64,000 bases of DNA from Bog-532 sp963828445 (GTDB lineage Bacteria; Actinomycetota; Actinomycetes; Streptosporangiales; Streptosporangiaceae), in assembly GCA_963828445.1 (NCBI GenBank), contig CAWHFP010000003.1, positions 310,001 through 374,000 on the forward strand, in the 5' to 3' direction. Under the pieces are notes generated by a model, which was not told the DNA's origin, made no database searches, and worked only from the letters and a program-made list of their open reading frames with translations. A program made the translations under genes and the position numbers. Each line of letters begins with the position of its first letter. The first letter of the stretch is position 1. This document shows, one piece after another, positions 11,435-19,559 of the stretch.

Positions 11435-11506
11435 GCCCCCATAGCTCAGCGGATAGAGCATCGGCCTCCGGAGCCGTGTGCGCAGGTTCGAGTCCTGCTG
11501 GGGGCA
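11435..11506 (+). tRNA. tRNA-Arg (anticodon CCG)
   Basis: A 72-nt cloverleaf: acceptor GCCCCCA (11435-11441) pairs with TGGGGGC (11499-11505); D arm GCTC/GAGC; anticodon loop CTCCGGA gives CCG, reading CGG codons; T arm GCAGG-TTCGAGT-CCTGC. The top pair of the anticodon stem is a U-U mismatch, where relatives usually have G-U. No CCA is encoded. It is transcribed divergently from the lysA operon. Confidence 0.96.
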
Positions 11507-11632
11507 CCTTCTTCACTCAGGCGAGATGCCTTCTGAACAGCGAAGATGCTTTCGCCGGTTACTGAGCACTGCCGCAGCCATAGCCCATCGGCAGCCATCA
11601 AATGTCGGGTTCCCGGAATATGGGGTCCGATG

Positions 11633-12064
11633 TTACAGGTAGCTGACTTCGACGTCGCGGGGCTCGTGGTCGACGAGATGGTCGCAGGTCGGGCAGTACC
11701 AGCGGGCCTCGAGAGGGGTGCCGCACGCGGGGTGCCGGGTGGCTTCGGCCAGATCGGCGTGCCCGGCTCCCCAGCGCGCCAGCAGGCGTAGCGCCCCAGC
11801 GAGCTCGGCGCCCCCGGCGGTCAGCTGGTAGGCGGACCGGGGCGGTCGCTCCGAGTAGGGCCTGGCGATCAGCAGCCCTTCCCGCTCCAGCCGCTTCAGG
11901 CGCTCGGAGAGGATGTTCGCGGCGATACCGGAGATCTGGCCGAGCAGGTCATTGAACCGCTGCGGGCCGCCGAGCAGCGCCTCGACCACCAGCAGCGTCC
12001 ACCGGTCACCCACCCTGGCCAGCGCCTCGGCCAGCGGGGACGAGCCGTTCTCCTGTTCCGCCAT
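11633..12064 (-). CDS. HxlR-family winged-helix regulator
   Basis: A 143-residue DNA-binding protein. The HxlR core reads GDRWTLLVVEALLGGPQRFNDLL, followed by the recognition helix NILSERLKRLEREGLL and the wing PPRSAYQLTAGG. The C-terminus carries cysteines in HPACGTP and YCPTCD, a possible zinc ribbon found in some HxlR proteins. It is divergent from a cytoplasmic HtrA-like protease, with a palindrome between them (12108-12127) that I take as its operator. Confidence 0.88.
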   Translation of the reverse strand: MAEQENGSSPLAEALARVGDRWTLLVVEALLGGPQRFNDLLGQISGIAANILSERLKRLEREGLLIARPYSERPPRSAYQLTAGGAELAGALRLLARWGAGHADLAEATRHPACGTPLEARWYCPTCDHLVDHEPRDVEVSYL

Positions 12065-12107
12065 GAGCTGATCCTAGTGCCGGGCACTGACCGCTGAGCG
12101 GGGTTAG

Positions 12108-12127
12108 TAGTAGTTTGCAAGTTACTA
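12108..12127. promoter_or_regulatory. Probable HxlR operator
   Basis: A near-perfect palindrome, TAGTA-gt-TTGCAA-gt-TACTA, centred in the 84-bp gap between the divergent hxlR-type and protease genes. HxlR-family regulators are known to bind AT-rich palindromes of this kind beside their own genes. It overlaps the region where both promoters must lie. A GGAGG ribosome site for the protease follows at 12134-12138. Confidence 0.65.
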
Positions 12128-12148
12128 GCTACTGGAGGCACAACAGCG

Positions 12149-13051
12149 ATGACAATCCTTGACGAGATCCAGACAAACATCAGGCACCTGGCGGAGGACG
12201 CCGGCTCCTCGACGGTGGGCATCGGGCAACGGTGGGGCGTCGGCTCGGGCATCGTCGTGGCCGAGGGCCGGGTACTGACCAACGCGCACAACGTTCGCCG
12301 CGATCAGGTCACGGTCACCTTCGCCGATGGGCGGACGGCCGAGGGCAGCGTGGCCGGGCAGGACATCGACGGCGACCTCGCGGTCATCGAGGTCGACACC
12401 GGCGACGCTCCGGCGCTGGAGTGGGCCGACGGCGCGTCCACCGCGATCGGGACGCCGGTGTTCGCGCTGTCCAACCCCGGCGGGCGCGGGCTGCGGGTGA
12501 CGTTCGGGTTCGTCTCCGGCGTGGACCGGACATTCCGGGGCCCGCGCGGCCACCGCGTCACCGGCAGCCTCGAGCACACCGCGCCGCTGCCGCCCGGCTC
12601 GTCCGGCGGCCCCGTCGTCGACGCCGAGGGGCGGCTGCTCGGCATCAACACGAACCGCCTGGGCGAGGGCTTTTACCTGGCCATACCCGCCGACGAGGCG
12701 CTGCGGACCCAGGCCGACACACTCGCCCGCGGCGAGTCGGCGGCGGCACCGCAACTCGGCGTCGCCATCGCCCCCCGCCGCGTGGCCAGGCGGCTGCGCC
12801 GCGCCGTCGGCCTGCCCGACGTCGAAGGGCTGCTCATCCACCAGGTGGTCGAGGACAGCCCGGCCGCTCGCGCCGGCCTTTCTTCGGGCGACCTGATCGT
12901 GGCGGCCGCGGGCCAGCCCGTCGGCGGCGTCGACGCCCTGTTCGACGCACTTCGGGGCGCGCAGAGCGGCACCCTTGAACTCCGCGTCGTGCGCGGCGCC
13001 GACGAGCGGACCGTGCAGGTGGTGTTCACCCCAGCCAACGAAGACAACTGA
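12149..13051 (+). CDS. HtrA/DegP-like serine protease with PDZ domain, no signal peptide
   Basis: A 300-residue trypsin-like protease. The catalytic triad is visible: His in VLTNAHNV, Asp in GDLAVIEV and Ser in PPGSSGGPVV. A single PDZ domain follows (about residues 200-295, LLIHQVVEDSPAARAGLSSGDLIVAAAG). Unlike typical HtrA there is no signal peptide or N-terminal membrane anchor, so it should act in the cytosol. It probably responds to the divergent HxlR regulator, though the signal and substrates are unknown. Confidence 0.88.
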   Translation: MTILDEIQTNIRHLAEDAGSSTVGIGQRWGVGSGIVVAEGRVLTNAHNVRRDQVTVTFADGRTAEGSVAGQDIDGDLAVIEVDTGDAPALEWADGASTAIGTPVFALSNPGGRGLRVTFGFVSGVDRTFRGPRGHRVTGSLEHTAPLPPGSSGGPVVDAEGRLLGINTNRLGEGFYLAIPADEALRTQADTLARGESAAAPQLGVAIAPRRVARRLRRAVGLPDVEGLLIHQVVEDSPAARAGLSSGDLIVAAAGQPVGGVDALFDALRGAQSGTLELRVVRGADERTVQVVFTPANEDN

Positions 13052-13052
13052 T

Positions 13053-13248
13053 CGACGACGTCCCGGTCGGCGTCTCCGATGGCAATGGTCGTCCGCGAGC
13101 CCATCAGGGCGTCCAGTGCTTTCTGCACCTCCCGCTCGCTGGCGGTGTCCAGCGCGCTCCCGGCCAGGGTGGCGACCGCGGGGACGGCGGCTACCGCCGC
13201 GCCCCGGGCCAGGAACTTGCGGCGACTAGGGCCTGGTGAGGATGGCAT
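13053..13248 (-). pseudogene. Chimeric relic: Tat signal joined to an ABC-exporter ATPase scrap
   Basis: The frame starting at 13248 begins with a twin-arginine signal (SRRKFLARGAAVAAVPAVA). It then runs directly into SALDTASEREVQKALDALMG and SRTTIAI, which matches the D-loop and following helix of ABC exporter ATPases, where SALD follows Walker B and RTTIVIAHRLST leads to the H loop. The H-loop residues are missing. The frame then runs antisense into the protease gene. I read this as two gene scraps joined by deletion, not a functional gene. Confidence 0.5.
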
Positions 13249-13391
13249 GGCGTCCTTTCCTGGGTGGTACAGGGGCCGCCACTGCTCCAATGGCCAGGAC
13301 CTCCTGCTAGGTCGAGGTGACCGAGCTGATTCCGGTGAATCACTGTGATCCGGTGAGGCCTCCTCACCTTCCGGGCGGCCAGCCGCCCTCG

Positions 13392-13661
13392 GTCTCATCA
13401 GCCCCATCTTCGCCGACCTGTCCGGCCTGCCGCCGCTGATCATCCAGGCCGGAACGCACGAGGTCCTCCTCGACGACGCCATCCGGCCTCGCCCAGCGCG
13501 CCGCCTCCGCCGACGTCGAAGTCACCCTCGACATCACCCCCGGAGTACCTCACGTCTTGCAGGCCTACTATCCGATTCTCGACGAAGCAGGCACTGCCCT
13601 GAACCGAGCCGGACAGTTCCTGTCAGCCCACCTCGCCGACGCCGAATGCGCCGCGGCCTAG
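13392..13661 (+). pseudogene. C-terminal relic of an alpha/beta hydrolase (hormone-sensitive-lipase type)
   Basis: Only the last ~90 codons remain. They read SPIFADLSGLPPLIIQAG, then EVLLDDAIR (catalytic Asp region) and TPGVPHVLQAYYPIL (catalytic His region), ending LSAHLADAECAAA. A one-base insertion after ATCCGG (near 13487) breaks the frame between the Asp and His parts. The nucleophile elbow and oxyanion motif are absent, so it cannot be functional. Confidence 0.7.
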
Positions 13662-13759
13662 CGAGAAGCAGCCGTGCCTGCTGTGGGCACCTTCTTTTAC
13701 CTGGTCAGATGGTCGCTGATCTGGGCCTGTGCCGGGTCACAGCATTCGCAGGTGTGCGG

Positions 13760-14812
13760 TCAGACGGTGCGGGACCGCTTTTTCGGCTTGGGTGCTGAGC
13801 GTTCGTCGAGTTGCAGTTCGCGCTCGGCTCCGGGAGTTCCTTCTTTCAGCTGACGGCTCCGCTCCCGCTCGGCGTTGATCTCGGCGCCGAGCAGGATGGC
13901 GACGTTCGTGATCCACAGCCAGACAAGCAAGGCGACAGCCGCGCCCAGCGTCCCGTAGGTCTTGTTGTACGAGCCGAAGCTGGCCACGTAGTACGCGAAG
14001 GCGGCTGAGGCGATCAGCCAGATGACCACGGCCAGCAGCGCACCGGGCATGATCGATTTGAAACCGCGGAGCCGGGCGTTGGGGGCGGCGTAATACAGCA
14101 CGGCGATCATGACGATGACCACGATGAGCAGGACCGGCCATTTGGCGATGTCCCAGGCGGTCACGGCGGCCGAGCCGGCCCCGATGGCCGATCCGACCTT
14201 GCTGGCGATCGGCCCGGTCACCACCAGCGCCACCAGCACGAGGGCCAGGAGCACGACCAGGATGAGGGTGACCAGCATCTGCAGCGGGCGCAGCTTGATG
14301 AACGAGCGGCCTTCCTCGACCTCGTAGATGGTGTTGGAGGCCCGCATGAACGCCCCCACGTACCCCGAAGCCGTCCATAGTGCCGCGGCGACACCGGCGA
14401 TGAGCAGGATGCCGGTGGTGCCGCTGCCGTGAGCCAGGCTCGCGATCGGCTCCTTGAACGTCTGCGCCGACGAGGCCGGGCCGACCGAGCTGACCAGGCT
14501 GGTCAGTTCCCTGGTGATTGTCTGCGGGTTTCCGACCAGGCCCACCAGGGCAATCAGGGCGACCAGCGCGGGAAAGACCGACAGCACCGCGTAATAGGTC
14601 AGCGCGGCGGCCACGTCGGTGAGATTGTCTTCCTTGAACTCGCTCAGCGTCCGCTTGGCGGTCTGGAACACCGACCCCTTGCGGGCGTGCGGCGGCCCCT
14701 CCGGCCGCCGTGCCGCTGCGCCTGGGCTCCCTGCCTTCGACCGGTTCGCGGCCGGTCTGCTCGGTATCTTCAGGCGAGCCACCGGCCCGGGTAGTGCTTT
14801 CGCTTCGATCAC
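13760..14812 (-). CDS. YihY/BrkB-family inner-membrane protein
   Basis: A 350-residue polytopic protein of the YihY/virulence factor BrkB family, function unresolved. The family start of the domain, FKEDNLTDVAAALTYYAVLS, is followed by about six hydrophobic segments (YYAVLSVFPALVALIALVGL, GILLIAGVAAALW, MLVTLILVVLLALVLVALV, VLLIVVIVMIAVLYY and two more) and a basic tail KPKKRSRTV. The GTG start at 14812 keeps one frame. An ATG at 14819 has a better ribosome site (AAAGGA, 7 nt upstream) and a hydrophilic start MTSDRSESTTRAGG, but it is in another frame and would need a shift before residue 45. I cannot settle which is right. Confidence 0.85.
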   Translation of the reverse strand: MIEAKALPGPVARLKIPSRPAANRSKAGSPGAAARRPEGPPHARKGSVFQTAKRTLSEFKEDNLTDVAAALTYYAVLSVFPALVALIALVGLVGNPQTITRELTSLVSSVGPASSAQTFKEPIASLAHGSGTTGILLIAGVAAALWTASGYVGAFMRASNTIYEVEEGRSFIKLRPLQMLVTLILVVLLALVLVALVVTGPIASKVGSAIGAGSAAVTAWDIAKWPVLLIVVIVMIAVLYYAAPNARLRGFKSIMPGALLAVVIWLIASAAFAYYVASFGSYNKTYGTLGAAVALLVWLWITNVAILLGAEINAERERSRQLKEGTPGAERELQLDERSAPKPKKRSRTV

Positions 14813-14819
14813 TGGTCAT

Positions 14820-15299
14820 CTTGCTGTCCTTTATTGATAGTGGCCGGGCTCCGGCGGGCTGTTCCAGTCGCGCGGGCAGGCCAGGAATCCGGCCCGGGAC
14901 AGTTGCCCGCCATGACGCCTGGCCACGGTGACGGCCTCCACGTCGCAGGACATGCGGGCCTCCTTGGGACAGGTAGATAGCACCCGCGGCGCTGCGCCGG
15001 ACTTCGCGCAGCGCCGCAGGCGACTCGCGAGCGCCTTTTCTGGACCCGCAGGCGCCCACTCCCCACAAGCCCGCCAGCTATGCCATCCCCGGCAGGCTTT
15101 CCGGCAGCCGCCCAACCATGGCTTCGCCACCGTCGATCCGGAATATGCCTGGAACGCTCCCGCCGGCACCCTCCGGCCGAACTGGAATTTACCCAGTCAG
15201 CCGCCGTATTGATTGCTATCGGACGCGGCCTCCGGAAGCAGCCTGGGATTAACCGCTGCACTCATTGCGCCCGTGAGCGCCGCGACTCGATACGCACCG
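14820..15299. other. Intergenic region with a strong hairpin
   Basis: I see no gene here. It holds a perfect 12-bp inverted repeat (arms 14986-14997 and 15006-15017, arm GCGGCGCTGCGC, 8-nt loop). The hairpin could terminate transcription from the small lipoprotein frame to its right or insulate the YihY gene. The rest is GC-rich without coding bias. Confidence 0.5.
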
Positions 15300-15470
15300 T
15301 CAAGCTGTTGTGAGTGCTGGCGCTGCTGGCGGTCTGGGCGTTCGTGGTCGTTGCGCGGACGCGTTGCTGACCGTGACCTTCGCCGGTGCCGGCGTACTGC
15401 ATCCCGCCAGCGCGAGGACACAAGCGAGCATGGCTGCGCTGCACAGGACACCGAGACGGCATGTACGCAT
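15300..15470 (-). CDS. Putative small lipoprotein
   Basis: A 56-residue frame starting MRTCRLGVLCSAAMLACVLA with a clear lipobox LALAGC at its end, so the mature protein would begin with a lipidated Cys and be held on the outer face of the membrane. The remaining 30 residues are Pro/Ala-rich and end early. A neighbouring frame continues with a plausible tail (QHSQQLDGAYRVAALTGAM, ending SDSNQYGG at 15197), so a frameshift may have shortened it. Too short and unsupported to name. Confidence 0.4.
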   Translation of the reverse strand: MRTCRLGVLCSAAMLACVLALAGCSTPAPAKVTVSNASAQRPRTPRPPAAPALTTA

Positions 15471-15613
15471 GGCCTAATTCCGTTCCAGCTCAGGGACGGG
15501 TCTTCTCGGCGGTAAGTGTGCTGGCCCCGCAGAATCCGGGCCATCAGGGAAGTCCCCCTATTGACCCTGATTTTGATCCTGGCGGGCACAGGTTCAGCGG
15601 ATGGAGCGGCCTG

Positions 15614-16416
15614 TCAGTGGCCATAGCGGCGTTGGCGGGCGGCGAAGCTGCGCAGGGCGCGGAGGAAGTCGATTTCCCGGAAGGCGGGCCAGTAGGCCTC
15701 GCAGAAGTAGAGCTCGGAGTAGGCACTCTGCCAGAGCAGGAAGTTGGACAGCCGCTGTTCGCCGCTGGTGCGGATGACAAGATCGGGGTCGGGCTGGCCC
15801 GCGGTGTAGAGGTGGCGGGCGATATCGCCGGTGGTGAGCTGGTCAGCCAGATCGGTCAGCGTGCCGCCCAGGGCGGCGTGCTCGTACAGCAGGGCGCGGA
15901 ACGCTTCGATGACCTCCTGGCGCCCGCCGTAGCCGACGGCGAGGGTGAGGTGCCTGCCGCTGGCGCCGTCCTGGCTGGCCTCGACGGCTTGTTTGAGCGC
16001 CCGGGCCGTGCTCATCCGGCAGGACGTCCAGGTCACCCGCCACATGCACCTGCCAGGAGGGCAGGCGGTTGAGCCGGTCGACGACGAACTGCTCGATGAC
16101 CCGCATGAGAAACGCCACTTCGGCGGGGTCGCGGCGGGTGAGGTTCTCGGTCGAGCACATGAACACGGTGACGTGGCTGATGCCGATCCGCTCACACCAG
16201 CCCAGCACGTCCTGGGCGTGCTCGAGCCCCGTACTGATGACCCAGGCTCGCGCTGGCCAGGCCCTGCTGACGGGCCCAGCGCCGGTTGCCGTCCATCACG
16301 ATGCCCACGTGCCGGGGCAGCGGGGCGCCCGCCACCTGACGGCGCAGCCGGTGGGCGTAGAGCCGGTAGACAGGCCCACGTCCCAGGTCCCGCAGAGCCG
16401 TCGGTGCCAATGTCAT
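15614..16416 (-). CDS. uppS: Isoprenyl (undecaprenyl-type) diphosphate synthase, two frameshifts as read
   Basis: Cis-prenyltransferase that extends FPP with isopentenyl diphosphate to make lipid carriers. Family signatures in order: HVGIVMDGNRRWA (catalytic Asp), HVTVFMCSTENL, the VAGDLDVLPD region, and LVIRTSGEQRLSNFLLWQ followed by YSELYF. The frame breaks twice, each by one extra base: in a CCCC run at 16227-16230 and near 16013. Removing both gives 266 residues, slightly short for the family. Actinobacteria usually have more than one such enzyme, so this could be the shorter-chain paralogue. Its ATG overlaps the corrected stop of the upstream membrane protein (ATGA), implying coupled translation. 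Confidence 0.8.
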
Positions 16417-17370
16417 ATCGGGGCCGCCCAGGAGTGCTGGCGGGCGGCCCGGACGGTGGCCGCGGCCATGACGGCGGTGACCGCAGGACAGGACCATGGC
16501 GCTGCCGGCCCAGTTGGGGGCGAGCGGGGTGGATATGAGCCCGTTGTCGCTGTGGAACAGCCCGGCGTCGGCGGACCGGAGCGCCAGTCCCCACGCGATA
16601 TCGGCGGCCGTGACCGCGGCTGCGCTCACGCTCAGCATGGTCATGGCCGGGATCTCGGCCTGGAGCAGGCGGCTCGGCAGGTGCACCCGGCGGATGACCG
16701 TGGTGATCGCCCAGGCGCAGGTCACCACCACGCCGAGGCCTGTTGCGGTCAGGGCGGCGACGGCGATGAGGTTCGGCTGAGCGCCCGGGTGCCGCCCGGC
16801 CAGCCGGGCCGTGATCCAGACGGCGCCGATCCAGCCCAGCGGGGCCGCGGTTCCTGAGGCCAACGGCACCATCAGGCCGCGCCGCCGTTCGACGATCAGT
16901 TGGCGGACAATGGCCCAGGCCAGGGGGGCCGCCCCCGCGACCACGGCCAGACCAGCGAGGGCCGCCGCGCCGCGCAGAATGCCTAGGGACACGGCCACCG
17001 CCGTATGAGTGTGCGCGGCCGCGTCGAAAGCCGGACCCTCGCGCATCTTGGCTACTCCGGCGACTGCGACCGCGAAGGCGATCGCGGCGCAGGCGACGGT
17101 GGCCACTGGCTCCTTGCGCCGCCCGGGCAGGCTGCGCTCAGCCAGCAGGGCCAAGTGGGCACCCAAACCGCCGCGGATGGCATTGGCCAGCAGTCGCGCC
17201 CGCATTGGCGGCGTCTCGCCGCCGGTCATGTCGCCCAGCAGCACGCAGAACTCGTCGCGGTAACGTTCGCGCCACGGCCGCGGGTAGAAGCTGACCACGA
17301 GCCGGACGGACAGCGGATCGGACCGAGACTGATCGCCGGGTTCCGGTGCGGTCGGCCCAGGCCCGGTCAT
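16413..17370 (-). CDS. PadR-coupled multi-pass membrane protein (one frameshift as read)
   Basis: Unknown function. The N-terminus (VVSFYPRPWRERYRDEFCVL) matches a widespread group of actinobacterial membrane proteins encoded right after PadR regulators. About six hydrophobic helices follow (for example ATVACAAIAFAVAVAGVA and LIAVAALTATGLGVVVTCAW). An extra C near 16481 throws the end of the gene out of frame. Removing it gives a last helix AVTAVMAAATVRAARQ and a stop that overlaps the uppS ATG by 4 nt, for a total of 318 residues. Its start overlaps the padR stop (ATGA at 17367-17370). Confidence 0.75.
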
Positions 17371-17687
17371 GCTGGCTCCTGACCTGCCGCCAGGCGGGTG
17401 AGACCCAGGTCAGCAACCCGCCGCATCCGGGTCGCCGTCTGGGTCAGCACCCGCTCCCCGGCCGCGGTCAGCCGGTAGGGTCTGCGGCGCTGTTCGGGCG
17501 GCAGCGCGGCGATCAGGCCCCGGTCCTCGAGCCGGCGGATCGCCCCGTACAGGGTGCCCGGGCCGAGCTGAACACCGGCCTGCTCAGCTACGTCCCGGGT
17601 GATGGCGTAACCGTGTTTGGGGCCCCCGGCCAGGCTGGCCAGAACCAGCAACGGCGGGTCGGACCAGTGATCCAGGCCGTCAGTCAC
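17367..17687 (-). CDS. PadR-family transcriptional regulator
   Basis: A 106-residue winged-helix repressor. The core reads PPLLVLASLAGGPKHGYAI, LGPGTLYGAIRRLEDRGLI and RRRPYRLTAAGERVL, the standard PadR pattern of helix, recognition helix and wing. I place the start at the GTG at 17687, since GAGGAG lies 7 nt upstream; the frame extends to 17774 but across the presumed operator. It overlaps the membrane-protein gene and so probably represses a padR-membrane protein-uppS operon. Confidence 0.88.
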   Translation of the reverse strand: MTDGLDHWSDPPLLVLASLAGGPKHGYAITRDVAEQAGVQLGPGTLYGAIRRLEDRGLIAALPPEQRRRPYRLTAAGERVLTQTATRMRRVADLGLTRLAAGQEPA

Positions 17688-17731
17688 CCAACGCTCCTCA
17701 TCCGTGCTGGCAGTTTGCACCGCGATGCTGC

Positions 17732-17754
17732 TACTACGTAGAGCGATACTACGT
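17732..17754. promoter_or_regulatory. Direct-repeat operator candidate of the padR operon
   Basis: Two copies of TACTACGT at 17732-17739 and 17747-17754, 15 bp apart, about 45-65 bp upstream of the padR start. On the minus strand each copy contains TAGTA, which can double as part of a TANNNT -10 element. Autoregulation from such sites is usual for PadR; binding here is inferred. Confidence 0.5.
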
Positions 17755-17859
17755 CGGTCGTAATATGTCAGCAACTACGGACACGGAGTCAGGCGGCCGG
17801 GTCTCGTCTCAGCAGCACGAGCACGCGGCCCCAGTCCTGCCAGTAGTACATGGGCAAGA

Positions 17860-18228
17860 TCACGGCGACGTCGTGCTCGTGCGTCGGGCCGGCCGGGCCA
17901 GGGCCTCAGCCAGGCTAGGGAAGCTAGGGATCATGCGGTCGACGCCGGTGAGCGCGAAAACCCGCAGGACGAGGGCGCCGTCGGCGACCAGCAGCACCTC
18001 ACCGCCCACGGCTTCGGCGCGCTGGTGCGCGGCGAGCAGGGCGTGCGGCCCGGACGAATCACAGAACTTGGTCCGGGTCATGTCCACCGCGAGCGTGCCG
18101 GGCCCGCTCGCGGCCGCCTGGAGCAGAGCCGACCGGAGCGCCCCGGCGTTCGTAATGTCAATCTCCTCGGGCGTGGTCACCACCGGCACGCCGTCGATCA
18201 CATCAACCAGGAAACCGTCGTCAGGCAT
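17860..18228 (-). CDS. STAS-domain anti-sigma factor antagonist
   Basis: A 122-residue protein of the SpoIIAA/RsbV type, which in its unphosphorylated form releases a sigma factor from its anti-sigma kinase. The phosphorylatable serine lies in KFCDSSGPHALLAAH; the flanking strands EIDITNAGALRSALL and GTLAVDMTRT match the STAS fold. The start at 18228 has AGGAGG upstream. No anti-sigma kinase or sigma gene is adjacent, so its partner lies elsewhere. Confidence 0.85.
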   Translation of the reverse strand: MPDDGFLVDVIDGVPVVTTPEEIDITNAGALRSALLQAAASGPGTLAVDMTRTKFCDSSGPHALLAAHQRAEAVGGEVLLVADGALVLRVFALTGVDRMIPSFPSLAEALARPARRTSTTSP

Positions 18229-18468
18229 CGGCGCCTCCTGGCTGCTGGGGCCAACCGCTGCGCGGCCGCGCAGGGCCCGGACGAGGGGACCGCATCTCCG
18301 GAGCCGGCACCAGGTGCTGTTCATCGCGGTTGTCCGGTCTCAGGCGCGGCCCGATCGGGGCACCTTCAGGATCAGCCCTCGGCCGGTCACGCGTCAATAT
18401 AGGCGCGAGGAAAATTTCATGTGTTTAATCTCGCGGCAATCCTCTCGCGGGTTGTACACTCAGCGAGT

Positions 18469-18825
18469 ATGGTGAGCGCCGACCAGAGCCGCGGTGCCTG
18501 GACGCTACTGACCGGGCACGGGCACGTGCTGGTGGAGATCGCCCGTAATCCCGAAGCCCGCATCCGGGATATCAGCCCGGTTGTCGGTCTGACCGAGCGC
18601 TCCGTCCAGGCCATCGTGGCCGACCTGGAAGCCGATGGGTATCTCACCCGCGCCCGCGCCGGGCGGCGCGTCGTTTACACCGTGAACCGGGACAGCCTGT
18701 TCCGCCACTCCGCTCAGGACGGACACCGGGTCGGCCCGTTCCTCGACCTGCTGGCCGTCGGCGGGACCGAGGCCAGACCCGGAACAGACGACCAGGACCG
18801 GGAAAGGCACAACGGCACCGCATAG
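18469..18825 (+). CDS. Winged-helix (MarR-like) transcriptional regulator
   Basis: A 118-residue protein with one winged helix-turn-helix: EARIRDISPVVGLTERSVQA is the recognition segment and TRARAGRRVVYTVN the wing. The C-terminal ~30 residues are charged and probably disordered. A TACACT hexamer (18455-18460) lies 8 nt before the ATG at 18469 and looks like a -10 element, which would make the transcript leaderless. The frame extends 48 nt upstream, but that start would be before the promoter. Targets unknown. Confidence 0.75.
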   Translation: MVSADQSRGAWTLLTGHGHVLVEIARNPEARIRDISPVVGLTERSVQAIVADLEADGYLTRARAGRRVVYTVNRDSLFRHSAQDGHRVGPFLDLLAVGGTEARPGTDDQDRERHNGTA

Positions 18826-18943
18826 CTCAGACCTGGCCGGGCTGCGGCCCGATTTGGGACACGGCGGAAGGGCACGCGAGACGCTGGTCCAGCGTTACCG
18901 GTCGCGCGGGTCTGCGCCAGCGGGTACTGCACTCGCCTGCCGG

Positions 18944-19333
18944 CTACCCGAGCAGGCGCGCGAACGGCCCCTTGTCGTCCTGGCCGCGGCCGGCGTCCGC
19001 GGTGGCGCGCAGCTTCCAGCCGTCGACGGCGGCCAGGCTGATCCGCCACAGCCCTTCGGTGCCTTCGCCGGTGGCCCGCAAGTGAAGGTGGTGGCCGGAT
19101 TCGCTGCTGACGTCCTTGGCGTACTCCTTGCCGAGCAGGCCCGAGGACGGCTGCAGCGCGCTCAGCAGCGGGCTGGCCTCGACCAGGTCGGCGAAGTAGG
19201 TCTCTTCCGCGATGAGCAGGCCGGTCAGCACCGTGCCGTGAGTAGAGACGGTCACCGGCACCCCGGCCTGCCGCGATTCGTTGACCGCGTGCACCAGCTG
19301 CTGCAGGACCGGGTCGGTGTCATGCTTGGCCAT
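18944..19333 (-). CDS. GvpU-like gas-vesicle accessory protein (orphan)
   Basis: A 129-residue soluble protein. The pattern DPVLQQLVHAVNE, then VTVSTHGTVLTGLLIAEETY with FADLVE, an HLHLR strand and LWRISLAAVDGWKL, parallels the order of elements in Bacillus megaterium GvpU (VNGAVISGTMISAKEYFDYL, FIHLKN, AEVDGFFLGKI). That comparison is from memory, so the call is moderate. No other gas-vesicle gene is in the window. The start at 19333 has GAAGGAG upstream. It could be a general small chaperone-like protein. Confidence 0.5.
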   Translation of the reverse strand: MAKHDTDPVLQQLVHAVNESRQAGVPVTVSTHGTVLTGLLIAEETYFADLVEASPLLSALQPSSGLLGKEYAKDVSSESGHHLHLRATGEGTEGLWRISLAAVDGWKLRATADAGRGQDDKGPFARLLG

Positions 19334-19559
19334 GTCAGCTCCTTCAGATGAGGGCACCAACTTGCTACCCGCCTGCCGCTGACCAACACCTGGCCTACGT
19401 CAGCGGAAGGTGCTCCCTTTTGCGTCCTGGCTGATCAGGGGCACGGGCCTGATTCGGGATGGACCGTCCGGGTAGGGCGTTTGTCTCCCGCACGCGACGA
19501 CGGCCAGTCACGCCTTCCCGCATCGGATACGCGACCTGATCAGAACGAAAGTGAGCATC

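Noticed and set aside
11283..11516. Upstream extension of the receiver-domain gene (MKKVPPAGLEPAHT...)
   Set aside because: The extension is a translation of the antisense strand of tRNA-Arg, a common annotation artefact.
12673..13482. 269-codon minus-strand frame as a Tat-exported enzyme
   Set aside because: Most of it lies antisense to the protease; only a signal-like start and an ABC scrap are recognisable, so it is given as a relic.
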